A program made the position numbers and the translations under genes. Below, one piece after another: positions 9,201-16,811 of a stretch of DNA of 26,042 nt. The DNA comes from Sporisorium sorghi (taxonomy: Eukaryota; Basidiomycota; Ustilaginomycetes; Ustilaginales; Ustilaginaceae): positions 1 through 26,042 of the forward strand of contig JALCCG010000293.1 of the NCBI GenBank assembly GCA_023212695.1. The letters run 5' to 3'. Below the pieces are notes generated by a model. That model searched no databases. It saw only the letters and a list, made by a program, of their open reading frames with translations, and was not told the DNA's origin. Position 1 is the stretch's first letter; every line of letters begins with the position of its first letter.

Positions 9201-10624
9201 TTGCCGCGTTGGCGGTAGAAGCGGGTCGCGTCTGCGTCTGCGGTGGTCTTGCGTGATCTGACGGAAGGACTGCGGCCTGGAGGCGAAGTGTCCGCGGCGC
9301 TGTGAACACTCGACGGCTTCAACGATGGCGAACGGGCGACGATGGACGTGTTGGTCACGCCGTCGAGGTCCTCGAGCATGGCCTCTTGCAGCGACTCGGG
9401 AAGGGCACGTTCGGTGCGATCGGGAGGAGGCTCGATGCCGGCCATTTCCTGGGCCATGCTCTGCTGCTGTTCTGCGATGCGTTTGCGTTTGAGCACCTCG
9501 GCGTCGAGCACAGGAGCACGCAGAAGGCTGCGATGGATCTGACCTTGCTTGATGCCGTTCTCAAGGCAGAGCTCGGTCAGAGCAGCTTCGCGCGACTCGC
9601 TGCGCTGCTGCATGTGTTCGATCGTCTCTGCATGCTGGGCTCGTTGCTGGTCGTTGGCGGTGCGAAGCTTGTCGAGCTCGGCGTGTGCTTCTGCGAGTGC
9701 GCGTGAGAGGGCCTTTGTGAGCTGAAGGGCATACGACGACGCTTGTTTGGCGTCTCGACGGCCCGATGATGCAGACGCCTTGACGGGAGTCGATTCGCGT
9801 GGCTGTTGTGGCGCAGCGGGACGATGCGAGAGCGGTCCCGCGAGTGCAGATTCGAGCTCGCCATCTCCGAGGCGGTGGAGCTGCTGGAGCCAATCGAGCG
9901 GGAACTCGACCTCCCGCGCCATGCCATGCACTCGGCGATTGTTGTTATGACTTGTCGCGGTGGAAGAGCGCGTGCCACTCGGTGTAGGACTGCGTCGCCT
10001 GCGCCCTTCGGAAGGGGAGGCGGCGCCGTCTCTACTACGACTGTCACGAGAGCTGGGTCGATCCAGGTGGTGTTTGGGCATGGGCGTTTGATCTGGAGAG
10101 ACAGCTGAAGTGGCATGGGCTGCACGAAGCTGAGAGGATCTGATGGGCCTCGGTGCGGGGTAGTCGCGGTCAAAGATCTGCGGTGAAGATGGTGCAGGCC
10201 CGCCAAAGAGTGAATCGTCCGGCAGCGAAGCCTCGTCGGCATCGTCGAATTGAAGATCGTAGCTGCTTACGCGACTGGTGCGTGGAATGCAAGAGGTCGA
10301 CTGGTTTGCGTCGGCGGTGTCGGCTGCGTAGGATGCTGTTGAGGCTGGAGTGCGCGAGTAAAAGACGTCGTCGTCGATGGGAGCGGGACGCAGACTGCCG
10401 CCAGCTGCTGTTGAGGAGGAAGAGCAAGAGGAAGCAGCGCCGTCGTGATGATAGGAAGAGGAGCGGCTGACTGATCGTCTTTGGAGAGTCGTTTGGGATT
10501 CGATGCTGTAATCGACGTGTGCTGCTTTGCGTTGACCCCAAATGGGGCGATTCACCAGCGAAGACGGTTTTGGTGACTTGGTCGGCGACTCTCCGGCAAA
10601 GAGCGGATGAGCCGGCGAGGTCAT
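6212..10624 (-). CDS. large TBC-domain Rab GTPase-activating protein
   Basis: This intronless protein has 1470 residues. The TBC domain occupies roughly residues 1150-1440. It carries both catalytic fingers: Arg1246 in IDLDVHRT and Gln1282 in GYCQGMN, followed by the typical FRVWDVMFVEG helix. TBC proteins speed GTP hydrolysis by Rab GTPases and so switch off membrane-traffic steps. The first ~1100 residues are mostly Ser/Pro/Ala-rich and probably disordered. They contain many Ser-Pro sites, an Ala run (encoded near 8800-8830), a short coiled coil (~residues 295-370) and a conserved-looking TDRYGF motif at ~862-868, which many fungal TBC proteins carry ahead of the domain (from memory). The Rab substrate cannot be told from sequence. 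The first ATG at 10624 was used; no better start is visible. The gene is divergent from YSH1 and convergent with the transferase gene. Confidence 0.92.
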   Translation of the reverse strand: MTSPAHPLFAGESPTKSPKPSSLVNRPIWGQRKAAHVDYSIESQTTLQRRSVSRSSSYHHDGAASSCSSSSTAAGGSLRPAPIDDDVFYSRTPASTASYAADTADANQSTSCIPRTSRVSSYDLQFDDADEASLPDDSLFGGPAPSSPQIFDRDYPAPRPIRSSQLRAAHATSAVSPDQTPMPKHHLDRPSSRDSRSRDGAASPSEGRRRRSPTPSGTRSSTATSHNNNRRVHGMAREVEFPLDWLQQLHRLGDGELESALAGPLSHRPAAPQQPRESTPVKASASSGRRDAKQASSYALQLTKALSRALAEAHAELDKLRTANDQQRAQHAETIEHMQQRSESREAALTELCLENGIKQGQIHRSLLRAPVLDAEVLKRKRIAEQQQSMAQEMAGIEPPPDRTERALPESLQEAMLEDLDGVTNTSIVARSPSLKPSSVHSAADTSPPGRSPSVRSRKTTADADATRFYRQRGKSLSISIASTNDKDAESRSLKSSSASVADSISTSPSSQHRAAAVKSSPQPPASPQSLYKAKSPSVASPRARSTSSSTSVGGGLGDWASGLLPWSGGAASRKAAPSTAQSMVKATGPGRRETTPSAAAAAAAAAAGAADAAGKRSVSASKTSKAASASTFARAFGRYTRSSPAPETPPPAPQPNVTRLPDTYQFDRRSADPAHSLSAGEGSAILGAPSPRPPSAAVELEPILPNEAAPPTLVRRKKKGRKSGSGSIAGLGISSSGSNKELDDPAKRSDVAASSQGNSNGVAASPTAADTPISAKQKRAARLGTLDEEESSGDEFEVYGGKAPVPGFTNMTEHASSGTTAAATGAAAYAASIAADSSIVVRPADDSDTDSDEEEDIQVLTDRYGFIYNPTDADIRLLRQARKASAPAPATLTGIKVGIRARGGSDSASEDDKNDPDLDTADSSDDELDLSRAVKANSSVIAPQVDHNDVQLVAASRSTSPAPSTGAVSDDGAATADSASAQAKRAKRRSNLLTVPDSKPVQAEVLPVSAVSKPLPSPTRSSPAKNGRRGTRSNASSRSSSPVKGGGAANVGLPSISNTVRRLLTQLKDMHDSQQIEQKQRWDAFLEHRRARLQAADANGVGGAGNGSTGSGGSNSSNTVAAKPLMTSSTSKTKALLAGTLFGSGGASADGAKVLSSAEKAPEEDWSSGMVGVNRMGDSKSGKEDWREFLTLCQTGIPLCYRARIWAECSGANDIAEPGRYQELLSDHQGETNECLTQIDLDVHRTMPTNVYFGGDGQGVPKLRRLLVAFSWYNPSTGYCQGMNNLAATLLLTHATEEEAFWVLVCLIEKILPSEYYTSHLLVSQADQRVLIELVAEHMPRLHAHIAELGVDLPAITFAWFLSLYTDCLPVETLFRVWDVMFVEGMVILFRVAMAILKLYEGELLATESAAAFYGLAHGLTSRLFSVDRLIHLACNELKASIRYANILEKRERHVADLTAELGLGLDAA

Positions 10625-10833
10625 CTTTGAAGGAAGCTGTCCGTTGGCAGTTCAAGGCGATGCTGACGAGCGACCGATGGATCGCGTCTTTCGGACTAGA
10701 TGAGCAAAGCCAGAAGGAGCGTTGTCGGCATTGGATCCGATGGTGGTGGTTTGCTGTGACGTGAGTTCGTGATGATATGGAGTAACTTGGCCAGCGAAAG
10801 TGTGTTCGTGTCAGTGATGAAGTCGGATGGACC

Positions 10834-10866
<33 letters not shown>

Positions 10867-11198
10867 TCCTCGTCGTCAAAGTGCAGAAGAGAGAGAGTCA
10901 AAGAGTGTTGTGAAGGAGTCTGTGAGTGTTGGTCTTTCATTCAAAAGGCGCGTCGGCGGCTCGGGCTTTCCGCCTGCCAAATGTGGAGCTGTGGCTTGGC
11001 TTTGCAATCGGATTGGGGAGTGAGTAATTCAGCCCGATCTGTCTCAGGCTCAGCTCTCTCGCCCAAGCCAAGCCAAGCAACCGAAGATTGGACCCTCCTT
11101 CTTCTTCTGCTTGTGCTTCTTCTGCTTCTCCTCTGCGATACACCGTCATCTCTCTCTCTCTCTCTGATTCCCTTGCCATCACCGCCACCGCAGCAACC
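10625..11198. other. divergent promoter and leaders of the Rab GAP and YSH1
   Basis: No gene is supported. The region holds (AGC)10 at 10835-10864 and a CT-rich leader with a (CT) tract at about 11150-11165, ending 33 nt before the YSH1 ATG. The frame of YSH1 is open upstream to a TTG at 11088 but contains no ATG there, so I treat this part as untranslated leader. Confidence 0.6.
10835..10864 (+). repeat. (AGC)10 tract upstream of the Rab GAP and YSH1
   Basis: Ten perfect AGC units in the divergent promoter region, about 210 bp upstream of the Rab-GAP ATG. Likely length-variable between strains; no function shown. Confidence 0.95.
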
Positions 11199-13850
11199 AT
11201 GGCACCGTCGGTCGTCCCGCAATCTTCCGCGGGCGGTGCCGCTTTGCAGGCCTCTGCCGACGACCAGCTCACCATCGAGATGCTCGGCGCTGGTCAAGAG
11301 GTCGGTCGCTCCTGCTGCGTCCTCAAATACAAGGGCAAGACCATCGTCTGCGATACAGGCGTCCATCCTGCTTTCACTGGCATCGCCGCACTGCCCTTCA
11401 TCGACGAGCTCGACTGGTCCACCGTCGATGCCATCCTCATCACCCACTTCCACCTCGACCATGCCGCTGCCCTTACCTACATCATGGAAAAGACCAACTT
11501 CCGCGACGGTCACGGCAAAGTGTACATGACCCATCCCACAAAAGCCGTCTACCGGTTCCTCATGTCCGATTTTGTCCGCATCAGTAACGCCGGGAATGAC
11601 GACAATCTGTTCGATGAAAACGAGATGCTCGCCTCGTGGCGCCAGATCGAAGCCGTCGATTTCCACCAGGACGTCTCCATCGCTGGCGGTCTTCGCTTCA
11701 CCGCCTACCACGCCGGTCACGTGTTGGGCGCATGCATGTTCCTCATCGAGATCGCTGGCCTGCGCATCCTCTACACGGGAGACTTTAGCCGCGAAGAGGA
11801 CCGACATCTGGTGCAAGCCGAGATCCCACCCGTCAAGCCCGACGTGCTCATCTGCGAATCCACCTACGGCACGCAGACCCACGAACCGCGTCTCGACAAG
11901 GAGCACCGCTTCACTTCGCAGATCCACCACATCATCAAGCGAGGCGGCCGCGTCCTCTTGCCCGTCTTTGTGCTTGGCAGAGCCCAGGAGCTGCTCTTGT
12001 TGCTCGACGAGTACTGGGCGGCTCATCCAGAGCTCCACAGAGTGCCCATCTACTACGCTTCGGCGCTCGCCAAAAAGTGCATCTCGGTCTACCAGACTTA
12101 CATCCACACCATGAACGACCACATCCGCACGCGCTTCAATCGCCGCGATAATCCCTTCGTCTTCAAGCACATCTCCAACCTGCGTTCACTCGAAAAGTTT
12201 GAGGACCGTGGGCCTTGCGTCATGATGGCCTCACCTGGTTTCATGCAGTCCGGTGTCTCGCGCGAGCTGCTCGAACGATGGGCTCCCGACAAGCGCAATG
12301 GCTTGATCGTGTCGGGCTATTCAGTCGAGGGGACGATGGCGCGCAACATCCTCAACGAGCCTGACGAGATCATTGGCATGAACGGTCAAAAGATCCCCCG
12401 CCGCATGTCGGTCGACTACATCTCCTTTTCTGCGCACGTCGACTTTGCGCAAAACTCGCGCTTCATCGACGAGATCAAGGCGCAACACATTGTCCTCGTG
12501 CACGGAGAGCAGAACAACATGTCCAAGCTGCGAGCTGCTCTGCAAGCACGCTTCACCGCACGCGGCTCGGACGTCAAGATCCACACGCCGCGCAACTGCG
12601 AGCCGCTCGTGCTCCAGTTCCGCGCACAACGCACCGCCAAGGCGATCGGCACCATCGCTGCCAAGCCGCCGGCGCAGGGCGATCTGGTCGACGGCCTGCT
12701 CATCAGCAAGGACTTTGCCTACACCATCTTGGACCCCAAAGATCTTACGGACTTCACTGGGCTTTCGACGAGCACCATCATCCAGCGCCAGCGTGTCGCG
12801 CTCGCCGTCAGCTGGGAGATGGTGCGCTGGCACCTGCAGGGCATGTACGGTCGGCTTCAGGAAGGCGTGGATGCCGAGGAAGGGTTGCGGACGCTGCGAA
12901 TCATGGGCGCTGTCGATGTGCGACAGAGCGCGCGCCACGAGCTGCTCGTCGAATGGGTCAGCAGCATCGCCAACGACATGGTGGCGGACAGCATCGTCGC
13001 GCTTTTGTTGGGCATTGACAGTGCACCCTCGAGCGTCAAGATGACCATGCACAGCCATAAGCATCATCATCATGATGATCACGACGCAAAGGCGGAAGGC
13101 TCGTCGGAGGAAGACGTGGAAGCAGCGACGGAAGATGAGGAGGCGCTGGCGCCGCCAGAGAGTGCACCGTCTCATCCGTTTTCGGAGGTGGCGTTGCTGG
13201 CGGACAGTGAGGCCAAGGCCAAGGCTTTGAAGGAGGACGATGTGCGTCGCGATGCGTACCAGCTGGCAAAGATGGAGCATATGGCTGCGTTCCTCGAGGC
13301 GCATTTTGGTCAAGTGGAAGAGCTTGTCATTCCTGAAGTGTCGAGCACGGAGGATGGCGCACAAGGGGCCGAGGGGGAGTCGAACGACGCGGACGCTGCT
13401 GCAGCGGGTCAAGGGGCGGACAGTGCGGGGCCAGCGCAAGGAGATGCAGCGGAGGATGCAGAGATGGAAGCTGCCGAACCGAACGCAGATTCAAAAGATG
13501 CGGTCGACGACACCACAGCCGCTTCCGCCGCAGAACCTGCCGCCGCCTCACCACCGGTCTCGATCGCCTCGCTGTTCGACGGCGCTGCCCGCCCAGCACT
13601 GCGAGTGTTCCTCGACGAAGCAGAAGCAGTGATCGACGTCGAGAACCTCGTCATCCTCGCTTCGTCCGAATCGTTCCGCACGCGTGTGCAGCACCTGTGC
13701 ACGCTTGCGCTGCGCTCGTCCACCTCGCTCTCGGATGCGTTCCACCTGCCGCAGCAGTTGGGCACTTCGCTGTTCCAGGGCAAGCATAGCCAGTTGGCGA
13801 GGATTCCGGAGTTTGGCGACGAGAGGCCGGCCAAGATGGTAAGGTTGTGA
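11199..13850 (+). CDS. YSH1: endoribonuclease Ysh1 (CPSF73), cleavage and polyadenylation factor subunit
   Basis: This 883-residue, intronless protein is the endonuclease that cuts pre-mRNA at the poly(A) site within the cleavage and polyadenylation factor. The metallo-beta-lactamase core shows motif 2 HFHLDH (His83, His85, Asp87, His88), HAGHVLGA, the YTGDFS Asp, and the later SFSAHVDF and LVHGEQ histidines. Together these bind two zinc ions. The beta-CASP domain lies between these (CESTYGTQ, LPVFVLGRAQELL, ASPGFMQSG). The C-terminal domain follows from ~residue 500. It is interrupted by a His/Asp cluster (from His618) and a long acidic Ala/Glu/Asp-rich stretch (~630-790) that yeast and human proteins lack as far as I recall. 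The start at 11199 sits in ACCATGG, an ideal context; the reading frame upstream has no ATG. It is convergent with the mL53 gene, 217 nt between stops. Confidence 0.95.
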   Translation: MAPSVVPQSSAGGAALQASADDQLTIEMLGAGQEVGRSCCVLKYKGKTIVCDTGVHPAFTGIAALPFIDELDWSTVDAILITHFHLDHAAALTYIMEKTNFRDGHGKVYMTHPTKAVYRFLMSDFVRISNAGNDDNLFDENEMLASWRQIEAVDFHQDVSIAGGLRFTAYHAGHVLGACMFLIEIAGLRILYTGDFSREEDRHLVQAEIPPVKPDVLICESTYGTQTHEPRLDKEHRFTSQIHHIIKRGGRVLLPVFVLGRAQELLLLLDEYWAAHPELHRVPIYYASALAKKCISVYQTYIHTMNDHIRTRFNRRDNPFVFKHISNLRSLEKFEDRGPCVMMASPGFMQSGVSRELLERWAPDKRNGLIVSGYSVEGTMARNILNEPDEIIGMNGQKIPRRMSVDYISFSAHVDFAQNSRFIDEIKAQHIVLVHGEQNNMSKLRAALQARFTARGSDVKIHTPRNCEPLVLQFRAQRTAKAIGTIAAKPPAQGDLVDGLLISKDFAYTILDPKDLTDFTGLSTSTIIQRQRVALAVSWEMVRWHLQGMYGRLQEGVDAEEGLRTLRIMGAVDVRQSARHELLVEWVSSIANDMVADSIVALLLGIDSAPSSVKMTMHSHKHHHHDDHDAKAEGSSEEDVEAATEDEEALAPPESAPSHPFSEVALLADSEAKAKALKEDDVRRDAYQLAKMEHMAAFLEAHFGQVEELVIPEVSSTEDGAQGAEGESNDADAAAAGQGADSAGPAQGDAAEDAEMEAAEPNADSKDAVDDTTAASAAEPAAASPPVSIASLFDGAARPALRVFLDEAEAVIDVENLVILASSESFRTRVQHLCTLALRSSTSLSDAFHLPQQLGTSLFQGKHSQLARIPEFGDERPAKMVRL

Positions 13851-14067
13851 GGTGGTGGAGGGGGAGCTTGTATTTGCATCGTTGTTTCAATCTCATTTGT
13901 TGAATGGGTCAAGGCGAGAGTGATGGTGATGTGAGGAAGTGCTCGATTCTGGGTGAAGCTGGAATGGTACAAATACAGGTGCGGTCTGATGTGAACCAGG
14001 ATGAGAGAGTTCGGCGGACCGGATGAGGGGTTGAGGTCGAAGAGTAGAACCAAGATGCTCTAGGGGA

Positions 14068-14488
14068 TTAAAGACCCTCCTCCTTGAGACGGAGTGCCCG
14101 TGCTGGTTCCTCGATCTGTGCGAGCAGCGCATCATCGACCACAAACGAGTTCAAAAGCAATCAGGAGTCAGTATCATCCCCTCCCACGCAGCCTCCGCTT
14201 CCTCTGTACACCTACCTTTTTCACCAGATCCGACAGCCTCGCTTCTGAGGCAACGTGATCAAGCACGAGCGTCTGCTTGTTCTTGTACGTGATCTCGATC
14301 TTCTGCAGTGCATCCGTGGCGACTGTTTTCGCTTTGATGTCTGGCAGGTCCATCCCCGGCATGGGCGGTTTGGTGGGCAGACGCGCGAGGAGCAGCCGCA
14401 TGGAGCGCGAGGCCTGCGAGGCACTGAGGGGCGCAAAGTCGAACGACATGGCGGTGATGTGTTTGAGGGAGGCGGCTGCGATCGACAT
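14068..14488 (-). CDS. mitochondrial large-subunit ribosomal protein mL53 (MRPL44 family), two exons
   Basis: Exon 1 (14488-14216) and exon 2 (14115-14068) encode 106 residues. The intron (14215-14116, 100 nt) has a GTAGGT donor, a CTGAC branch site (antisense of 14167-14171) and a GCACAG acceptor. Splicing replaces the read-through tail with a Lys-rich end, KKIEEPARALRLKEEGL. The N-terminal pattern (SLKHITAMSFDFAPLS, then an Arg-Leu-Leu helix ending in LP) and ITYKNKQTLVLD resemble yeast Mrpl44 / human MRPL53, a small mitoribosome protein. Assignment is by pattern memory, not by alignment. I chose the ATG at 14488 (A at -3); a second in-frame ATG lies at residue 14. The TTG upstream is not an ATG. 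Divergent from TTI2 with 269 nt between start codons. Confidence 0.75.
14116..14215 (-). other. intron of the mL53 gene
   Basis: Phase 0 GT-AG intron, with donor GTAGGT, branch CTGAC and acceptor GCACAG on the minus strand. It leaves a last exon of only 15 codons plus stop, which is easily missed by ORF-based annotation. Confidence 0.75.
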
Positions 14489-14676
14489 TGTGGGCGGCGT
14501 TGCTTGTGTGAGCAAGGTAAAGGGGTAGAGAAGGGTGTGTGTAGAAGGTGGTGTGAGGGAGGAGAAAGGTCGAGTTGGACAAGAAGAAACGGAAAAAGCT
14601 CAAATCGATTCTCGGAAGTCGGGAATAGGACATAGCAACGCTCGAGAAGATTCAACGACGTCGCTTCTTCGCTATA

Positions 14677-14695
14677 CTCTCTCTCTCTCTCTCTC
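14677..14695 (+). repeat. CT tract in the TTI2 leader
   Basis: An uninterrupted (CT)n tract lies 63 nt before the TTI2 ATG. A similar tract lies 33 nt before the YSH1 ATG. Pyrimidine tracts of this kind are common near transcription starts of fungal genes; no specific function is shown here. Confidence 0.6.
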
Positions 14696-14752
14696 CCTCA
14701 CACACTCTCATCGAAGGAATCGATCAAGGTCCATTCTCCTGCACGGCACACG

Positions 14753-14764
14753 ATGCGATGGTGA
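14753..14764 (+). promoter_or_regulatory. three-codon upstream ORF overlapping the TTI2 start
   Basis: The sequence ATGCGATGGTGA holds a minimal upstream ORF (Met-Arg-Trp-stop). Its stop codon overlaps the second TTI2 codon and the main ATG (14758) lies inside it. The upstream ATG has A at -3, so ribosomes would be expected to use it often. Translation of TTI2 would then rely on leaky scanning or reinitiation, unless transcripts start between the two ATGs. Confidence 0.5.
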
Positions 14765-16707
14765 ACCTACCCAGACCATCCGCTTTCGCCAGCTCGAGCA
14801 GTATCGATATCTTGCCCCGCGCCAACGTCACTTGGCAGCTGCCAGCGCCCTCCACTGCACCATGCTGCTACCAGTTCGGCCTCGAAGCGCTCCCTCAGGA
14901 AGCAGAGGCGAGCCTTGACACGAATGTCTCTGCTATCCTGAATCGCCTTCTCATCCTCTCGCAACTACTCGCAACACCCACGCTGTTCGGAAGGGGCGAC
15001 GGGCACGCATGGACACACTCCGAACAGCACTTTCCCACGCTGCTACAGTGGAGAGAGCAGCAAGTGCCTGCCCTCCTTGCTCAGGTCGAACAGCTGTTGC
15101 AGCAGCTCGCTACTAGCGATATCCCGAGTGGCTCACATTCAGGCTCTCAATGGACCGAACTTGTGCTCGGCCACGTCGTTTGTGCCGTCGCGCGGTACCT
15201 CCCTCCCAACCTTGTCGTTATCGATTCCACTTCGGCTCCCACCAACGACGAATCGCTGCAAGACGGCTGGACGAGCAGTATCACCCAAAGCAAGTCCAAC
15301 GACATTTTCTCTACTCTGCGTCGAGGCTCTGCTCAAGACAAGCTGCCCGCACCCTCGACGATCGCCACAGCGCTGCTGACAGACTACATCAAGCCCATCT
15401 TCCGCGAGACCGCCTCGTCCTCCTCCGCATCTACGAGCAGCGTCAACGCCGACACGGGCCGCAAGAACCCTCCGCCCGCAGGCTCGCTGTTCGTCACCCA
15501 CTTGGACGCGCATCTCGGACAGCACCGGTTCGGGAGCGCAGACCAAGACAGCGATGCGGTCAACCTCGCCCCACGGCGATTCGCTTTCTCCCTCTCCCCC
15601 GCGACGCTGCGCACACACACACCACCAGGTTCCGAGGCGGGACTGCAGACGCTGGTGGAGCGCAACGAAGCGCTCGGGTGCACCAACGTGCTATCGTGGT
15701 GCCTGGATGCTGTGCGGCTGGAGAGCGAGTCGGACTGGAGCGCGGTGTGGCCGCTTATCGTGCCGCCATTGCTGACGCTGCTCGAGCACGCGCAGCCGCG
15801 GTTTCGGCTGCGTGGGAGTGTGTTGGTGCACCGGCTGCTGCTCAGGCCCACTGCGGCGGAGCAAGGGGCAGATGGGGGGAAAGGGAGGAGACAGGCGGTG
15901 CTGGGCGCGCTGCTTGTGCGAACAGGAATCGGCAGCCTGCTCGAACGCGCGCTCCACGTCAACCTCACCTACGTCGACGACGAGCGCTACGCACCTGCGC
16001 TGCTGCACCACTCGATCGGCGCGCTGCGCCAGCTCATACTGCTCACCACGCGGCCCATCGCTTACGTCCAACCCACACATGCACCGCACGAGGTCGCGGC
16101 GCGTGGCACTGCATCGCCCGGCGAAGCGCAGGACGACTGCGGGAAACGCTGCATGGAAGCGCTGTTGCGCCTGGTCTCGGAGGCAGTGCTCTCGACGTGG
16201 TCGTACCTCCCGCTGCCCGCTGCGGGGACGCGGTTGGGGCGCGAGCTCGTCCGCGTCACATGCGCAGCGTATGTGGTTCTGGCGGACGACTTGGCCCCGC
16301 CATGTGGGGGTTTGGGCGGCGTAGCGCGGTTTCTGGATGTATCGCTCGACTGGATCTGCCGCAGCTGGCTTGGGAACGTTGCGTTTGATAACTCGGAGCA
16401 GGTCGACGTGACGGTTGCGGTGATTGGGCTTGCGAATCGGCTGCTGTTCCCCAGCGGACCCGTTCAGAGCAGCGACGCACGGCCACCGCGCCGGTTTACA
16501 GGGCTGGTTCTGAGCTCGGTGGCCAAGTGCTGGATCAGCGCGCTCGAATCGCACTTGCGCGAGAGCAGGCTGAGGTGGGACGAAGTGCAGCACGGTCTGT
16601 CCGGCTTGTTGGTCAAGCTCGAGCAAGTGGACTCGACGGTCGAGGCGCGCTGGTCCGAATTGGTCAAACTGGATCAACGACTCAAAGTGCTTCTACCGCC
16701 TCACTAA
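14758..16707 (+). CDS. TTI2: Tti2-family protein of the TTT (Tel2-Tti1-Tti2) complex
   Basis: This intronless, mainly alpha-helical protein has 649 residues. Tti2 works with Tel2 and Tti1 as an Hsp90 co-chaperone for PI3K-like kinases (TOR, ATM/ATR types). The recognisable family region is central: NVLSWCLDAVRLESE, then WPLIVPPLLTLLEHAQPRFRLRG and LLVRTGIGSLLERALHVNLTYV. These fit the HEAT-like pattern of Tti2 proteins (PPLLxLLDDxxxxxRxRG and RTGLGxxFxxAL, from memory). The N-terminal ~170 residues and the linker around residues 190-250 are poorly conserved and Ser/Pro-rich. The ATG at 14758 has G at -3 and G at +4. It overlaps a three-codon upstream ORF. The stop lies 104 nt from the convergent arginyl-tRNA synthetase stop. 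The alternative is another HEAT-repeat protein, which I consider less likely. Confidence 0.78.
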   Translation: MVNLPRPSAFASSSSIDILPRANVTWQLPAPSTAPCCYQFGLEALPQEAEASLDTNVSAILNRLLILSQLLATPTLFGRGDGHAWTHSEQHFPTLLQWREQQVPALLAQVEQLLQQLATSDIPSGSHSGSQWTELVLGHVVCAVARYLPPNLVVIDSTSAPTNDESLQDGWTSSITQSKSNDIFSTLRRGSAQDKLPAPSTIATALLTDYIKPIFRETASSSSASTSSVNADTGRKNPPPAGSLFVTHLDAHLGQHRFGSADQDSDAVNLAPRRFAFSLSPATLRTHTPPGSEAGLQTLVERNEALGCTNVLSWCLDAVRLESESDWSAVWPLIVPPLLTLLEHAQPRFRLRGSVLVHRLLLRPTAAEQGADGGKGRRQAVLGALLVRTGIGSLLERALHVNLTYVDDERYAPALLHHSIGALRQLILLTTRPIAYVQPTHAPHEVAARGTASPGEAQDDCGKRCMEALLRLVSEAVLSTWSYLPLPAAGTRLGRELVRVTCAAYVVLADDLAPPCGGLGGVARFLDVSLDWICRSWLGNVAFDNSEQVDVTVAVIGLANRLLFPSGPVQSSDARPPRRFTGLVLSSVAKCWISALESHLRESRLRWDEVQHGLSGLLVKLEQVDSTVEARWSELVKLDQRLKVLLPPH

Positions 16708-16811
16708 CCACACCACCACTCGTCCCGCTCACTTCCTCGCACACACGCACAATCCACATCACCGGCTTCTATCTCGCAACATGTGAAATCTCAACCAAAA
16801 CTTCCACCAGC

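Noticed and set aside
11088..11198. In-frame N-terminal extension of YSH1 from a TTG
   Set aside because: The codon is TTG without good context, the extension contains Asp and is not presequence-like, a nuclear enzyme needs no such leader, and the ATG at 11199 has an ideal context.
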